Assembly (NCBI GenBank): GCA_025937075.1 | Contig: JAICSD010000216.1 | Coordinates: 1-7,686 of the forward strand | Reading direction: 5' to 3' | DNA: 7,686 nucleotides | Source of the DNA: Vicinamibacteria bacterium | GTDB lineage: Bacteria > Acidobacteriota > Vicinamibacteria > Vicinamibacterales > 2-12-FULL-66-21 | In this document: positions 1 to 7,200 of the stretch, one piece after another | Numbering within the stretch: the first letter of the stretch is position 1 | Layout of the letters: each line of letters starts with the position of its first letter | Program-made: the position numbers and the translations under genes | Notes under the pieces: model-generated | The model's input: only the letters and a program-made list of their open reading frames with translations | Database searches by the model: none | What the model was told of the DNA's origin: nothing

Positions 1-1044
1 CACGAGGCGTTCGGCGTCCGCAGCGAACAACGACGCCGCCACGAGATGCGTCGTCCACGACGCAGCCAGCATGCCGAGCGCGGCGCCCGTTGCCGAGAGC
101 AGGAGGCTGTCGGCGAGGAGCTGTTCGAGCAGCGTCTGCCGGCTGGCACCGAGCGCCACGCGAACGGACGTCTCGTGCGACTGCGCGAACGCGCGCGACA
201 ACAGGAACGTTGCCACGTTCACGCACGCGATGAAGAACACGGCGGCCGCAGCCGCCGAGAGGAGCGCGCGCACACGCAGCAGCCCCCGCGCGACGTCCGG
301 CGTCATGCCCGTGTACGGCAATACCGCGATCGGACCGCCGCCCCTGCGTGCTGCGTTGATCACCGCTTCCGCATCATTCGGTGATACGCCCGGTCTGAGC
401 CGGCCGAACGCCCAGATCGTACGGCTGCGCCGATCTGCAGACGCCAGTGACGCCTCGCGGTTCAACGGCATCCAGACGTCGACATCGCTTCCGGAATACA
501 GCCCTTCGAGCCACTCGGGCGCGATGGCGATGACGCGCGTGTCGGTACCGTCGATTTGCAAGGGCAGCGGACGATCAATCGCCGTCCCGCCGATTTCCCG
601 CTGCCACCATCGATGGCTGACGACGACGCCCTCGTCGAGCGAGAGTTGCAGGAAATCTGCAACGTCCGGCGTGATCGCGGCAACGGATGCCACGGATGAA
701 TGTCCGTTGACGGTAATGGTGGTCCGGACTTGCCTCGCGGCGCCGACCGTCTCGAACATCTGATGCTGCGCTTCGAGCGCGACGTACGTCTCGAACGACA
801 CCGGGCCGAAGCGATCGTCGTCTCGCGCGAAGAGCGAGACGATCGAGCCGGCGTGCGCGAGCGGTAGATCGCGCGCGATCGAGCCCCGCGTGAAGCCTAC
901 GACGGCGGCGTTGCTGCCGACGCCGAGCGCAATCGTCAGCAGTAACAGCACGCTCGCGCCGGGTGTGCGGCTAAAGCTCCGTAGCGACTGCCGCAATTCG
1001 CGGAGCGGGCGCATTTGCCTCTCGTCGTGCGAGCAGGATGCCAT
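1..1044 (-). CDS. ADOP-type (MacB/FtsX-like) ABC permease, N-terminal part, runs off the left edge
   Basis: Inner-membrane permease of the MacB/FtsX superfamily, of the acidobacterial orphan permease type. The 348 codons visible are open to position 1, so the C-terminus lies outside; such proteins usually have about 800 residues and two FtsX units. Translation gives a cytoplasmic N-terminus (LRELRQSLRSFSRTPG), a first membrane helix at about 31-51 (LLLLTIALGVGSN), a MacB periplasmic core domain at about 52-230 (SHRWWQREIGG, DVWMPL, RLRPGVS), and the FtsX unit from about 258 with the family pattern ACVNVATFLLSRA, then VRVALGASRQTLLEQLLADSLLL. The chosen ATG (1044-1042) follows AGGAG at about 6 bases; a second Met at codon 11 is also preceded by GAGAGG and would give a start more typical of the family. 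No ATPase gene is adjacent, as expected for orphan permeases. The substrate cannot be told. Family certain, start fairly sure. Confidence 0.93.
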   Translation of the reverse strand, partial: MASCSHDERQMRPLRELRQSLRSFSRTPGASVLLLLTIALGVGSNAAVVGFTRGSIARDLPLAHAGSIVSLFARDDDRFGPVSFETYVALEAQHQMFETVGAARQVRTTITVNGHSSVASVAAITPDVADFLQLSLDEGVVVSHRWWQREIGGTAIDRPLPLQIDGTDTRVIAIAPEWLEGLYSGSDVDVWMPLNREASLASADRRSRTIWAFGRLRPGVSPNDAEAVINAARRGGGPIAVLPYTGMTPDVARGLLRVRALLSAAAAAVFFIACVNVATFLLSRAFAQSHETSVRVALGASRQTLLEQLLADSLLLSATGAALGMLAASWTTHLVAASLFAADAERLV

Positions 1045-1056
1045 CGCTCTCCTGAT

Positions 1057-1071
1057 ACCAGGTAACCTGGT
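1057..1071. promoter_or_regulatory. Perfect 15-base palindrome upstream of the permease gene, candidate operator
   Basis: ACCAGGT, one central A, then ACCTGGT: 7-bp perfect arms around a single base. On the minus strand it ends 12 bases before the ATG at 1044, immediately upstream of the AGGAG ribosome binding site. The symmetry and position suit binding of a dimeric repressor, or a small leader hairpin near the ribosome binding site. I do not recognise the motif as that of a named regulator, and I find no convincing -35/-10 pair around it. Confidence 0.4.
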
Positions 1072-1094
1072 TCGCACGATTTCAGCCCATTCCA

Positions 1095-1128
1095 CACGTC
1101 AGCCGGCCGCAGCGCCGCCGCTGACGTG
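1095..1128. terminator. Strong hairpin between the membrane-protein gene and the permease gene
   Basis: Arms CACGTCAGC (1095-1103) and GCTGACGTG (1120-1128) pair perfectly over 9 bp. The 16-base loop can extend the stem by a GGC/GCC pairing next to one bulged base. It lies 195 bases downstream of the minus-strand membrane-protein stop and 50 bases upstream of the permease start. No T-run follows on either strand, so a factor-independent terminator is doubtful; an operator or leader structure for the permease gene is equally possible. Confidence 0.4.
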
Positions 1129-1322
1129 CTTGCACCGGTGTTCGTCTCCGGGACAGAGCGTTCCGAATCGGAATCGGACTGCACGCCCGTGAGGCGACGC
1201 TCGCCGTGCGACACTGGGGTGTGGCGGAGACGAGTGCGCGCCGGCTCCGGCAGGTCAGCGACGGACTTTCTGGAAAGACCCTTCGCTGATTTCGAGGCGC
1301 TCACCAACGAGGTCTTTTCGAA

Positions 1323-1829
1323 TCAGCCCTTCTGGAAGAACAGCACAACGAAGCCGGGCAGGAACGCGCCGCTCCAGATCAGCGCGAGCCGAATGAGGTT
1401 CGGTTCGCGCGTGGGCTTCTCAGGCCATGCAGAGGTGAGGGTATAGAAAAAGAGCAGGCAGAGCGCGGCGGCCGCAATCCCGCGGACCAGCGATCCGCCA
1501 ACCGTCGAGTCTCCCCGCAGCACGACGTCGATCAGCCCGAAGCCGGTCCAGAACAGGGCCGCAGCGATTGCGGCTGCGCTCCACAGGCCAAGCGGCAGCA
1601 GTGATTGGTAAGCCACGCCGGCCAGGACACCCGCGATCAGGCCGCACACCGCGCCGAGCATGATCTGCTTCCCCCGCAGCCCGACGATGCCGCCGATGCA
1701 GCATGCGACCACGCAGGCGCGAATCACCGCGTACGCCGGCTTCGCCTGCAACTCGAAGGCGAGCGTCACGTAATCACCGAACGCGTTGATGCCGCCGAGC
1801 ACGATCGCGGCGGCGAGCGCTTCGATCAT
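1323..1829 (-). CDS. Small multi-pass membrane protein, function unknown
   Basis: 168 residues, starting MIEALAAAIVLGGIN. I do not recognise a named family. Hydrophobic stretches at about 1-25, 33-51, 56-78, 82-104, 113-133 and 146-165 indicate five or six membrane helices with short loops. The most polar loop, at about 134-146 (AWPEKPTREPN), lies before the last helix. The protein ends FFQKG. Upstream of this ATG the frame stays open for about 230 more codons, but that stretch reads as arginine-rich shadow sequence antisense to other genes, so the start was placed where the membrane protein begins. There is no clear ribosome binding site before the ATG (GATAAACCCGGCACC), which leaves the start somewhat unsure. 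It is on the same strand as the permease, but the 278-base gap with inverted repeats argues against a tight operon. Confidence 0.72.
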   Translation of the reverse strand: MIEALAAAIVLGGINAFGDYVTLAFELQAKPAYAVIRACVVACCIGGIVGLRGKQIMLGAVCGLIAGVLAGVAYQSLLPLGLWSAAAIAAALFWTGFGLIDVVLRGDSTVGGSLVRGIAAAALCLLFFYTLTSAWPEKPTREPNLIRLALIWSGAFLPGFVVLFFQKG

Positions 1830-1982
1830 GGTGCCGGGTTTATCGGCAGCCGCTCGTTGACGCGTTACACCCGTATGCACGAGTACACGCGCACGTCCGT
1901 CGAGTTCGTTCGTGAAACGCTGACGTGTGCGGAGGCGCGCCATCGACCGGATCCGTCCTTGTATACTCTCTCCCCAGTATGA

Positions 1983-2265
1983 ATCTCGTCCTCTGACGAG
2001 GAGATTGTCGGCAGGAACGTGAAGCTGAACGACGCCACGGTCGGAGCATCCGCCGGCCGCGGATTCTGGCTGCGCGTCGATGACGGCAAGGATGTCTTCG
2101 TGCTGCCCGCGACAACCGGGAAGCCGAGCATCCACGAAGGTCAGCGCATGTCGATCGAGGGCGTGATCCTTCAGATGCCGCGGTCCATGCGCGATCGGCT
2201 CGAGGCGCCGCAGGACGCGAACACCGACGTACGTGTACGCGACGTCCCTGAACGGCACGACGTAA
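1983..2265 (+). pseudogene. Remnant of a small OB-fold-like protein, N-terminus lost and frameshifted near the end
   Basis: From a stop codon at 1980-1982 the frame is open and reads DEEIVGRNVKLNDATVG, GFWLRVDDGKDVFVL, HEGQRMSIEGVILQMP and DRLEAPQDANTD. This resembles small secreted proteins, seen in Acidobacteriota among others, with a 'V-G-x-x-V-x-L ... FW-V ... G-Q-x-(L/V)-x-I-x-G-x-I/V-Q-x-M-P ... VYVxA' pattern (recalled from family knowledge, not searched). At 2229 the frame breaks: as read it continues into arginine-rich nonsense, but skipping one base (G2229) gives YVYATSLNGTT and TAA at 2263-2265, the expected kind of ending. No signal peptide or lipobox can be found upstream. ATG at 1979 gives only MNLVL before a stop, in another frame. 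A GTG at 2019 preceded by AGGA could start a short product. Most likely a decaying gene; an assembly indel at 2229 is the alternative. Confidence 0.5.
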
Positions 2266-2278
2266 GGTTTCGAATGTG

Positions 2279-2309
2279 CGAGCGCAGCATCCGGTCGATG
2301 CTGCGCTCG
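2279..2309. terminator. Perfect 13-bp hairpin between convergent genes, likely bidirectional terminator
   Basis: CGAGCGCAGCATC (2279-2291), a 5-base loop CGGTC, then GATGCTGCGCTCG (2297-2309), with a possible further G-T pair outside. It lies 13 bases after the TAA of the plus-strand remnant and 11 bases beyond the stop of the minus-strand oxidase, so it is placed to end transcription from both sides. Neither flank has a real T-run (TTCGCCC on plus, GCACATTCG on minus), as is common in GC-rich genomes. Confidence 0.65.
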
Positions 2310-2320
2310 TTCGCCCGCCG

Positions 2321-3706
2321 CTACACCGCGGCCTCCGCGGGCCGGATGTTCTGATTGACGCGGAACAGGTTCGCCGGATCGTACGCGGTCTTCACCTGCG
2401 CCAGACGCGTGTAGTTGTCGCGGAAGGACGCCTGCACGCGTTCCTGCCCCTCGTCCATCATGAAATTCACGTACGCGCCCCCGGCGGAGTACGGGTGCAG
2501 GGCATCGAAATAGTCCTTGCACCAGTCCGTGATGTGCGCGCGGTTCGCGGGATCCGGGTCGACCCCGACGATCACTTCCGCCCAGTTCGCGTCGCGATAG
2601 CTGAACGCCGTGTCATGGCGGCCCACCCGATGCGCCGCGCCGTCAATCGCGTACAGGTGCACCGTCGACAGCATCGTCGGAAGCGCGGCGCCGTGGCGGG
2701 CGTGTTGGGCGACGGCCGCGTCGCTCAGTTCGCTGACGAAGTCCGCCCGCCAGTACCACTGCAGCCCCGGCGGATACAGCGGATCGAACAGGCTGTTGAC
2801 GACGGGCAGCGGCATCTCCGCCTGGTGATCGAGCAGGGGTTTGCCAACGCTGCGCATCGGCTTCGTCGCGGCGTCGGATGCCGGCGCGGGCGCCGTGCAC
2901 ACCCACATCACGCCGCAGACCTTCTTCATGTGCAGATGTTCCGGGAACATCGGCGCCGGCGGGATCACGAGGAACGCGAAGAACCCGTTGACGTATTCGG
3001 GCGCGTCGAGGATGAATTCGCGATACGCCTTCATCACCTGCTCGGTCTGCTCGAGCGGCCAGAACGTGGGTCCCGCGTACACCGTTCTCACCGGATGCGC
3101 GCGAAATTCGAACGAGGTCACCACGCCGAAGTTCCCGCCGCCGCCCCGGAGGGCCCAGAACAGATCGGGATGCGACGTCTCGCTTGCCGTGATGATGGTG
3201 CCGTCCGCGAGCACGACGTCGGCCGAGAGCAGGTTGTCGATCGTGAGGCCGTACTGGCGCGTGAGATAGCCGATGCCGCCACCCAGCGTCAGTCCGCCAA
3301 CACCCGTCGACGAGATGAAGCCGGCCGGCACCGCAAGGCCGTAGGGATGCGTCGCGTGATCGACTTCCGCCCAGGTGCAGCCGGCGCCAACGCGTACTGT
3401 CTTAGCGTCCGCGTCGACGCGGACGCCCGTCATGCGCGAGAGGTCGATGACGATCCCGTCATCACAGGTGCCGAGGCCCCCGCCGTTGTGCCCGCCGCCG
3501 CGAATGGCGGTGAGCAGGTTGTTGGTTCGCGCGTAGTCGACGGCAGCCACGACGTCCGCCACATCCGTGCAGCGCACGATGAGCGCAGGACGCCTGTCGA
3601 TCATGCCGTTGTAGACCGCTCGCGCCCCGTCATACGCGGCGTCGCCCGGCCGGACGATGTCGCCGCGTACGTTCGACCGCAGTTGCTCGATTTGGATGGC
3701 GGCCAT
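2321..3706 (-). CDS. FAD-binding oxidoreductase, berberine-bridge-enzyme-like (VAO/PCMH superfamily)
   Basis: 461 residues, the usual length for bacterial members. It is expected to oxidise a small alcohol, sugar or phenolic substrate with covalently bound FAD; the substrate is not evident. The FAD-binding PCMH domain spans about 38-205: IRGGGHNGGGLG contains H73, matching the histidine that carries 8-alpha-linked FAD, then GAGCTWAEVD (about 107-116), TGVGGLTLGGGIGYLTRQYG (134-153) and DLFWALRGGGGNFGVVT (181-197). The C-terminal BBE-like segment includes AYVNF (Y412, N414) and YDPANLFRVNQNIRP (442-456). At the position of the second, cysteinyl flavin link of plant berberine bridge enzyme this protein has F130/I131, so attachment is probably through His only. 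No signal peptide is visible (MAAIQIEQLRSNVRG), so cytoplasmic. The start is 6 bases after the cupin stop, and a GAGG/TAGG ribosome binding site overlaps the cupin end, indicating co-transcription. Ends before the hairpin at 2279-2309. Confidence 0.93.
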   Translation of the reverse strand: MAAIQIEQLRSNVRGDIVRPGDAAYDGARAVYNGMIDRRPALIVRCTDVADVVAAVDYARTNNLLTAIRGGGHNGGGLGTCDDGIVIDLSRMTGVRVDADAKTVRVGAGCTWAEVDHATHPYGLAVPAGFISSTGVGGLTLGGGIGYLTRQYGLTIDNLLSADVVLADGTIITASETSHPDLFWALRGGGGNFGVVTSFEFRAHPVRTVYAGPTFWPLEQTEQVMKAYREFILDAPEYVNGFFAFLVIPPAPMFPEHLHMKKVCGVMWVCTAPAPASDAATKPMRSVGKPLLDHQAEMPLPVVNSLFDPLYPPGLQWYWRADFVSELSDAAVAQHARHGAALPTMLSTVHLYAIDGAAHRVGRHDTAFSYRDANWAEVIVGVDPDPANRAHITDWCKDYFDALHPYSAGGAYVNFMMDEGQERVQASFRDNYTRLAQVKTAYDPANLFRVNQNIRPAEAAV

Positions 3707-3712
3707 GGGTAC

Positions 3713-4201
3713 CTACCTCTTCGTCATCGATTGCGGGTTGTCCGACGGGTTCACGTAATGGAGATCGAACGGGCCCTGCAGGCTGATCTGCACGATCGTT
3801 GGCGCGCTCGTCCACGCGAAGTGGTGCATCTTCGGGGGCAGCGACAGGTATCCTCCGGGTTCGAGCGTCTGGCTCGCGCCGCGATCGAGCTTGTCACCGT
3901 TGCCGACGTGGAAGGAGCCGGACAGCACCGTGATGCGCTCCGCCATGGTGTGCCAGTGCGCAGGGATATCGTAGCCCGCCGGCAGGCGAAGGCGCATCGT
4001 TACAGGACCGCTTTCCGCAGGATTCCCCTCCAGGACGGCGATCTCGGCTCCGGCGGGCAGCACCGGCGGCGCGGGCGCCCATCGGACCTGATCGGCCGGT
4101 ACCACCAGGTGGTTGGACTGCGCGATGACAGGGATGGCCAAGAGCGCAAGGCCAACGGCGACTGCAGGAATGCGAGACATGACAGAACAATTCGTGTTCA
4201 T
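3713..4201 (-). CDS. Exported single-domain cupin protein
   Basis: 162 residues. The start chosen, MNTNCSVMSR, follows a textbook AGGAGGT six bases upstream; an earlier in-frame start 11 codons up has no such signal. Residues about 9-28 form a signal peptide (IPAVAVGLALLAIPVIAQ), with likely cleavage near residue 28, so the mature protein is probably periplasmic or extracellular. The cupin core holds motif 1 as GYDIPAHWHTMAERITVLSG (76-95), with H82, H84 and E88, and motif 2 as GGYLSLPPKMHHFAW (116-130), with H126/H127 as the fourth metal ligand. The closing LQGPFDLHYVNP is typical of small secreted bacterial cupins. All usual metal ligands are present, so a metal-binding enzyme or ligand-binding protein is plausible; the reaction is unknown. 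The gene is 6 bases upstream of the oxidase gene and 78 bases downstream of the regulator gene. Confidence 0.9.
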   Translation of the reverse strand: MNTNCSVMSRIPAVAVGLALLAIPVIAQSNHLVVPADQVRWAPAPPVLPAGAEIAVLEGNPAESGPVTMRLRLPAGYDIPAHWHTMAERITVLSGSFHVGNGDKLDRGASQTLEPGGYLSLPPKMHHFAWTSAPTIVQISLQGPFDLHYVNPSDNPQSMTKR

Positions 4202-4208
4202 GATGTGA
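4202..4208 (-). promoter_or_regulatory. Spacer between the cupin start and its Shine-Dalgarno
   Basis: On the minus strand the seven-base AGGAGGT (4208-4214) is followed by CACATC or similar spacing and then ATG at 4201. This is the strongest ribosome binding site in the window and fixes the cupin start at the second, not the first, in-frame start. It also suggests that the cupin is translated at a higher rate than its neighbours, whose sites are weak or absent. Confidence 0.7.
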
Positions 4209-4240
4209 CCTCCTGTTCGAAAGCCTATGAACACGTCCGT

Positions 4241-4269
4241 TCCCGAATCGTTCGCGGAAGCGTTCGGGA
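4241..4269. promoter_or_regulatory. Imperfect inverted repeat between regulator and cupin genes
   Basis: Arms TCCCGAA (4241-4247) and TTCGGGA (4263-4269) pair perfectly. Inside, CG/CG and TTC/GAA pairs continue the stem to a GCG loop, with single unpaired bases at 4248 and 4260. It fills much of the 78-base gap and has no T-run. It could be an operator for the adjacent regulator, a weak attenuator, or a structure that separates transcript segments. No clear promoter was found beside it. Confidence 0.4.
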
Positions 4270-4279
4270 TTCCGCGACG

Positions 4280-7200
4280 TCAGACGGCAGCGGATGAGCT
4301 CGTAATCCGCCGCTCGAGCGCGCGATTCCCTTGCGTCCGCGCCAGCGCCAGCGCGCGCTGCAGCATCGCGTCGCGATCCGGCGGTGCATCGAGCGCGCTC
4401 TTCTGGAAATACAGGGAGGGAAGCCACCACAGATCGCCTCGATCGAGCGCCATCCGAATCGCGGTATCGAGGACCAGCGCCGCGCGAGCGCGATCGCCGG
4501 CGCGCCCACAGGTGTCAGCCAGCAGCGACAGATAGTACGGACGGCGCGCCTGCGCGCGCACGCGATCGAGCCGCTCCAGCGCGGCTTCGATCGCCAGCAC
4601 GCCGTCGGCCGGGTGCTCGTGGCCGCGCGCCCACCCAATCAGCACGCGCGCCCAGTCGCCGTAGTATGCGAACCCGTACCGATCGCACATACCAGCCACG
4701 GCCCGAGCGCACGCCTCCGCACGAGATACGTCGAGCCGCATCTGGTGAAGGAGCGCCGCGTACGCGAGCGCGAGCGTCTCCGAGTACTTGTGGTCGCGGC
4801 GCCGCGCGAGCGCAATGCCCTCGTCGACACACGCGACGGCGTCCACATCGGCACCTAACAGCCAGAGCGTGTGTGAGTACCACGCGTGAGCGAAGACGCC
4901 AAGGTCGGATCCAAGCGCGGACCGCTGCGGATGCTGCTCGTCATAGGCGGCAAGCGCCGCGTCGAAGTGCTGCCGTGAGGCTTCCAGTTCGCCGACGCTC
5001 ATGAGCGTGCCGCCCATCGCGTGATGCGCCTCACAGCGGCACGAGGGATCGGCCGCGCTGCGATCGAGCGCCTGCTGCGCCACCTCGCGCGTGCCCTTCA
5101 GATCGCCGAGCATATAGCGAAGCGTGAACGCCACCCATAACCATCGGGCGGGAACCTGTCCGCGTCCATCCTTGACCGACAGCGCGAACACGCGCTTCAC
5201 GTTCTGCTCGACTTCGGGCGCCGCGTAGCCTCGGCCGGAGTTCAGGACCACCGAGAGGCGCGATCGCAGCCCCAGCTCCCGTTCGTCGCGATCGCGTCCT
5301 TCCGCCAGCGTGTCGAGCAGCGAGAGGGCGTGCGTCAAGCAGCGAACCGCTTCTTCGCTGGCGCTCACGCGCGTCGCAACGTCTGCGGCGCGCTCCAGGA
5401 ACCCAATCGCGCGCTCCGGCTGCCCGCCGCGATCCAGATGTGCCGCAATCGAAGCGCTCGCCTCGTCCAGATGTTCGGCGAACAGCCGCTCCATCGCCTG
5501 CGCGATCCGCCGATGGATCAGGCGCCGTCGCGCGGGAGCAATCCCGTCGTACGCGACTTCACGAATGCGGTCGTGGCTGAAGTCCCAGCGTTCTCCTCCC
5601 TGCACCCGCACGATGTGGCGGCGCCACAGCTCGTCGAGCGCGCGGACGAGCGCCGCCTCCTCGAAGCCGGATGCGTGCGCAAGCACGTCGAACGGAAAGT
5701 CGCGGCCGATCGCCGCCGCCACTTCGGCCGCCGCCCGGGCGTCCTCGGACAACATCGCGAGCCGCGCCTCGACCACGGACTGGACGCGCGGCAGGGCACG
5801 ATGCGCTCCGGTCTGGGTCGTCAGCTCCATCCGTCCGCGTTCGACAATGAAGAGCGGATGGCCTTCGGTGTCACGGAACGCCTGCGCGAGCGCCGCGTCA
5901 TCGAGCGGGTGTCCCGCCACCTCCACGGCAAGCTGCGCCGTAGCCGTGCGATCGAGCGGTCCCAGTGAAATCGCGGTCAGGCGCGCATCACGTTCGAGCT
6001 GGCGAATCAGCCGTCCGAGCGGCGGATTGTCGTCCTCTTCTCCGCTGCGCACCGTCGCGAGGACGATGCAGCGCGCCGCCGCCGCCGAGTGCGCGAAGTA
6101 CTGCAGCCAGTCGATCGTGTCGGCATCCGCCCACTGCGCATCATCGAGCAGGAGGGCGAGAGGAGACGCAGCGCGGAACGCCTGCGCGAGCGCCTCGAAG
6201 AATCGGAGGCGCTGCCAGTGTTCGAGCTCTTGACTGGGCCGCGGGACGTCGGGCCGCTGGGCGAGCAGCTCCGGCCGAAGTCTGGCGACGTCCGTCAGGA
6301 ATGCGGGCTCGAGGGTGTCGAGCGCGGGACGCAGCGATTCCTTCCCGAGCCATTCCGCAATCGGCGCGTACGCCAGGCGCCCTTCGCCGGCGTAGCAGCG
6401 GGCCGTCGCGGCCGTCACGCGGTTGAGCGTCAGCCAATCGACGAGCTCCTCGGCGAGCCGCGACTTGCCGATGCCGGCTTCGCCGCGGATCAGGCACAGG
6501 CGCGTGCCGTGCGCAGCGGCGGCGCGCCAGGCGCCAAGGAGGGCGTCCCATTCCGGGCGGCGTCCGACGAGCGGGTAGACCGCCGTTCGCGGCGGCATAG
6601 GCGCCGCCGGAGCTTCGGCATCGAGGTCGAGAACTTCACGATAGGCGATCCGGGTCGCTGCGCTCGGCTGGACGCCGAGCTCATCTTTCAGCAGCGCCGC
6701 ACATTGCTGGTAGGTGTGCAGCGCCGCTGCGCGCTCGCCGCGGCGCGCGTGGCTGCGCATCAGCGCGCACCACGCCTGCTCGTCCAGCGGATCGATCCGC
6801 AGCATTTGCTGCGCACGGTCGATCGCGTCCCCGTACGCGCGTCGATGTTCGAGGAGCGCGACGAGCCGCGTCAGGACGTCCTTCGCGCGTTGACGGAGCC
6901 GGTCGCGATCGGGATCGATCCACTCGCCGGAGCAGTCGGGGAGCAGATCGCCGCGGTAGAGATCCGCCGCACCCTGCAGGGAGGCCTCGTCATCCTTCAG
7001 GCCGCGTTCGGCGGCCGCTTCGAATGCGGTGACGTCGACCGAATCTGTGTGCGCGTTCCAGGCCAGCGTCCGCGATCCGGCGTCGACGAGCGCGTGGATG
7101 GCCGGCCATCCCTCGCGCAGATGGTGCAGCTCGCGGCGGAGATTCGTCAGGGCCTGATCGTCGGTCGATTCCGGCCACAGCGATCCGCTGATCCGCTGCC

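Noticed and set aside
71..763. A 230-codon plus-strand frame
   Set aside because: It is antisense to the permease, whose minus-strand translation carries unmistakable FtsX/MacB motifs; the plus frame is Ser/Ala/Arg-rich and unlike any protein.
1152..1175. Short direct repeat of ATCGG (CGAATCGGAATCGG)
   Set aside because: Only two copies of a few bases; too short to call a repeat element or an iteron.
936..1307. A 123-codon minus-strand frame across the permease start and the gap
   Set aside because: It overlaps the permease N-terminus in a different frame, is Arg/Ser-rich and has no recognisable domain; the permease frame with its AGGAG site explains the region.
1830..2522. N-terminal extension of the membrane protein on the minus strand to about 399 residues
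   Set aside because: The extra part is Arg-rich, overlaps the oxidase gene in another frame, crosses the terminator-like hairpin and is antisense to the OB-like remnant.
2276..4297. A 673-codon open frame on the plus strand
   Set aside because: It lies antisense to the oxidase and cupin genes and reads as Arg/His/Val-rich sequence without domains. The minus strand there has clear FAD and cupin motifs.
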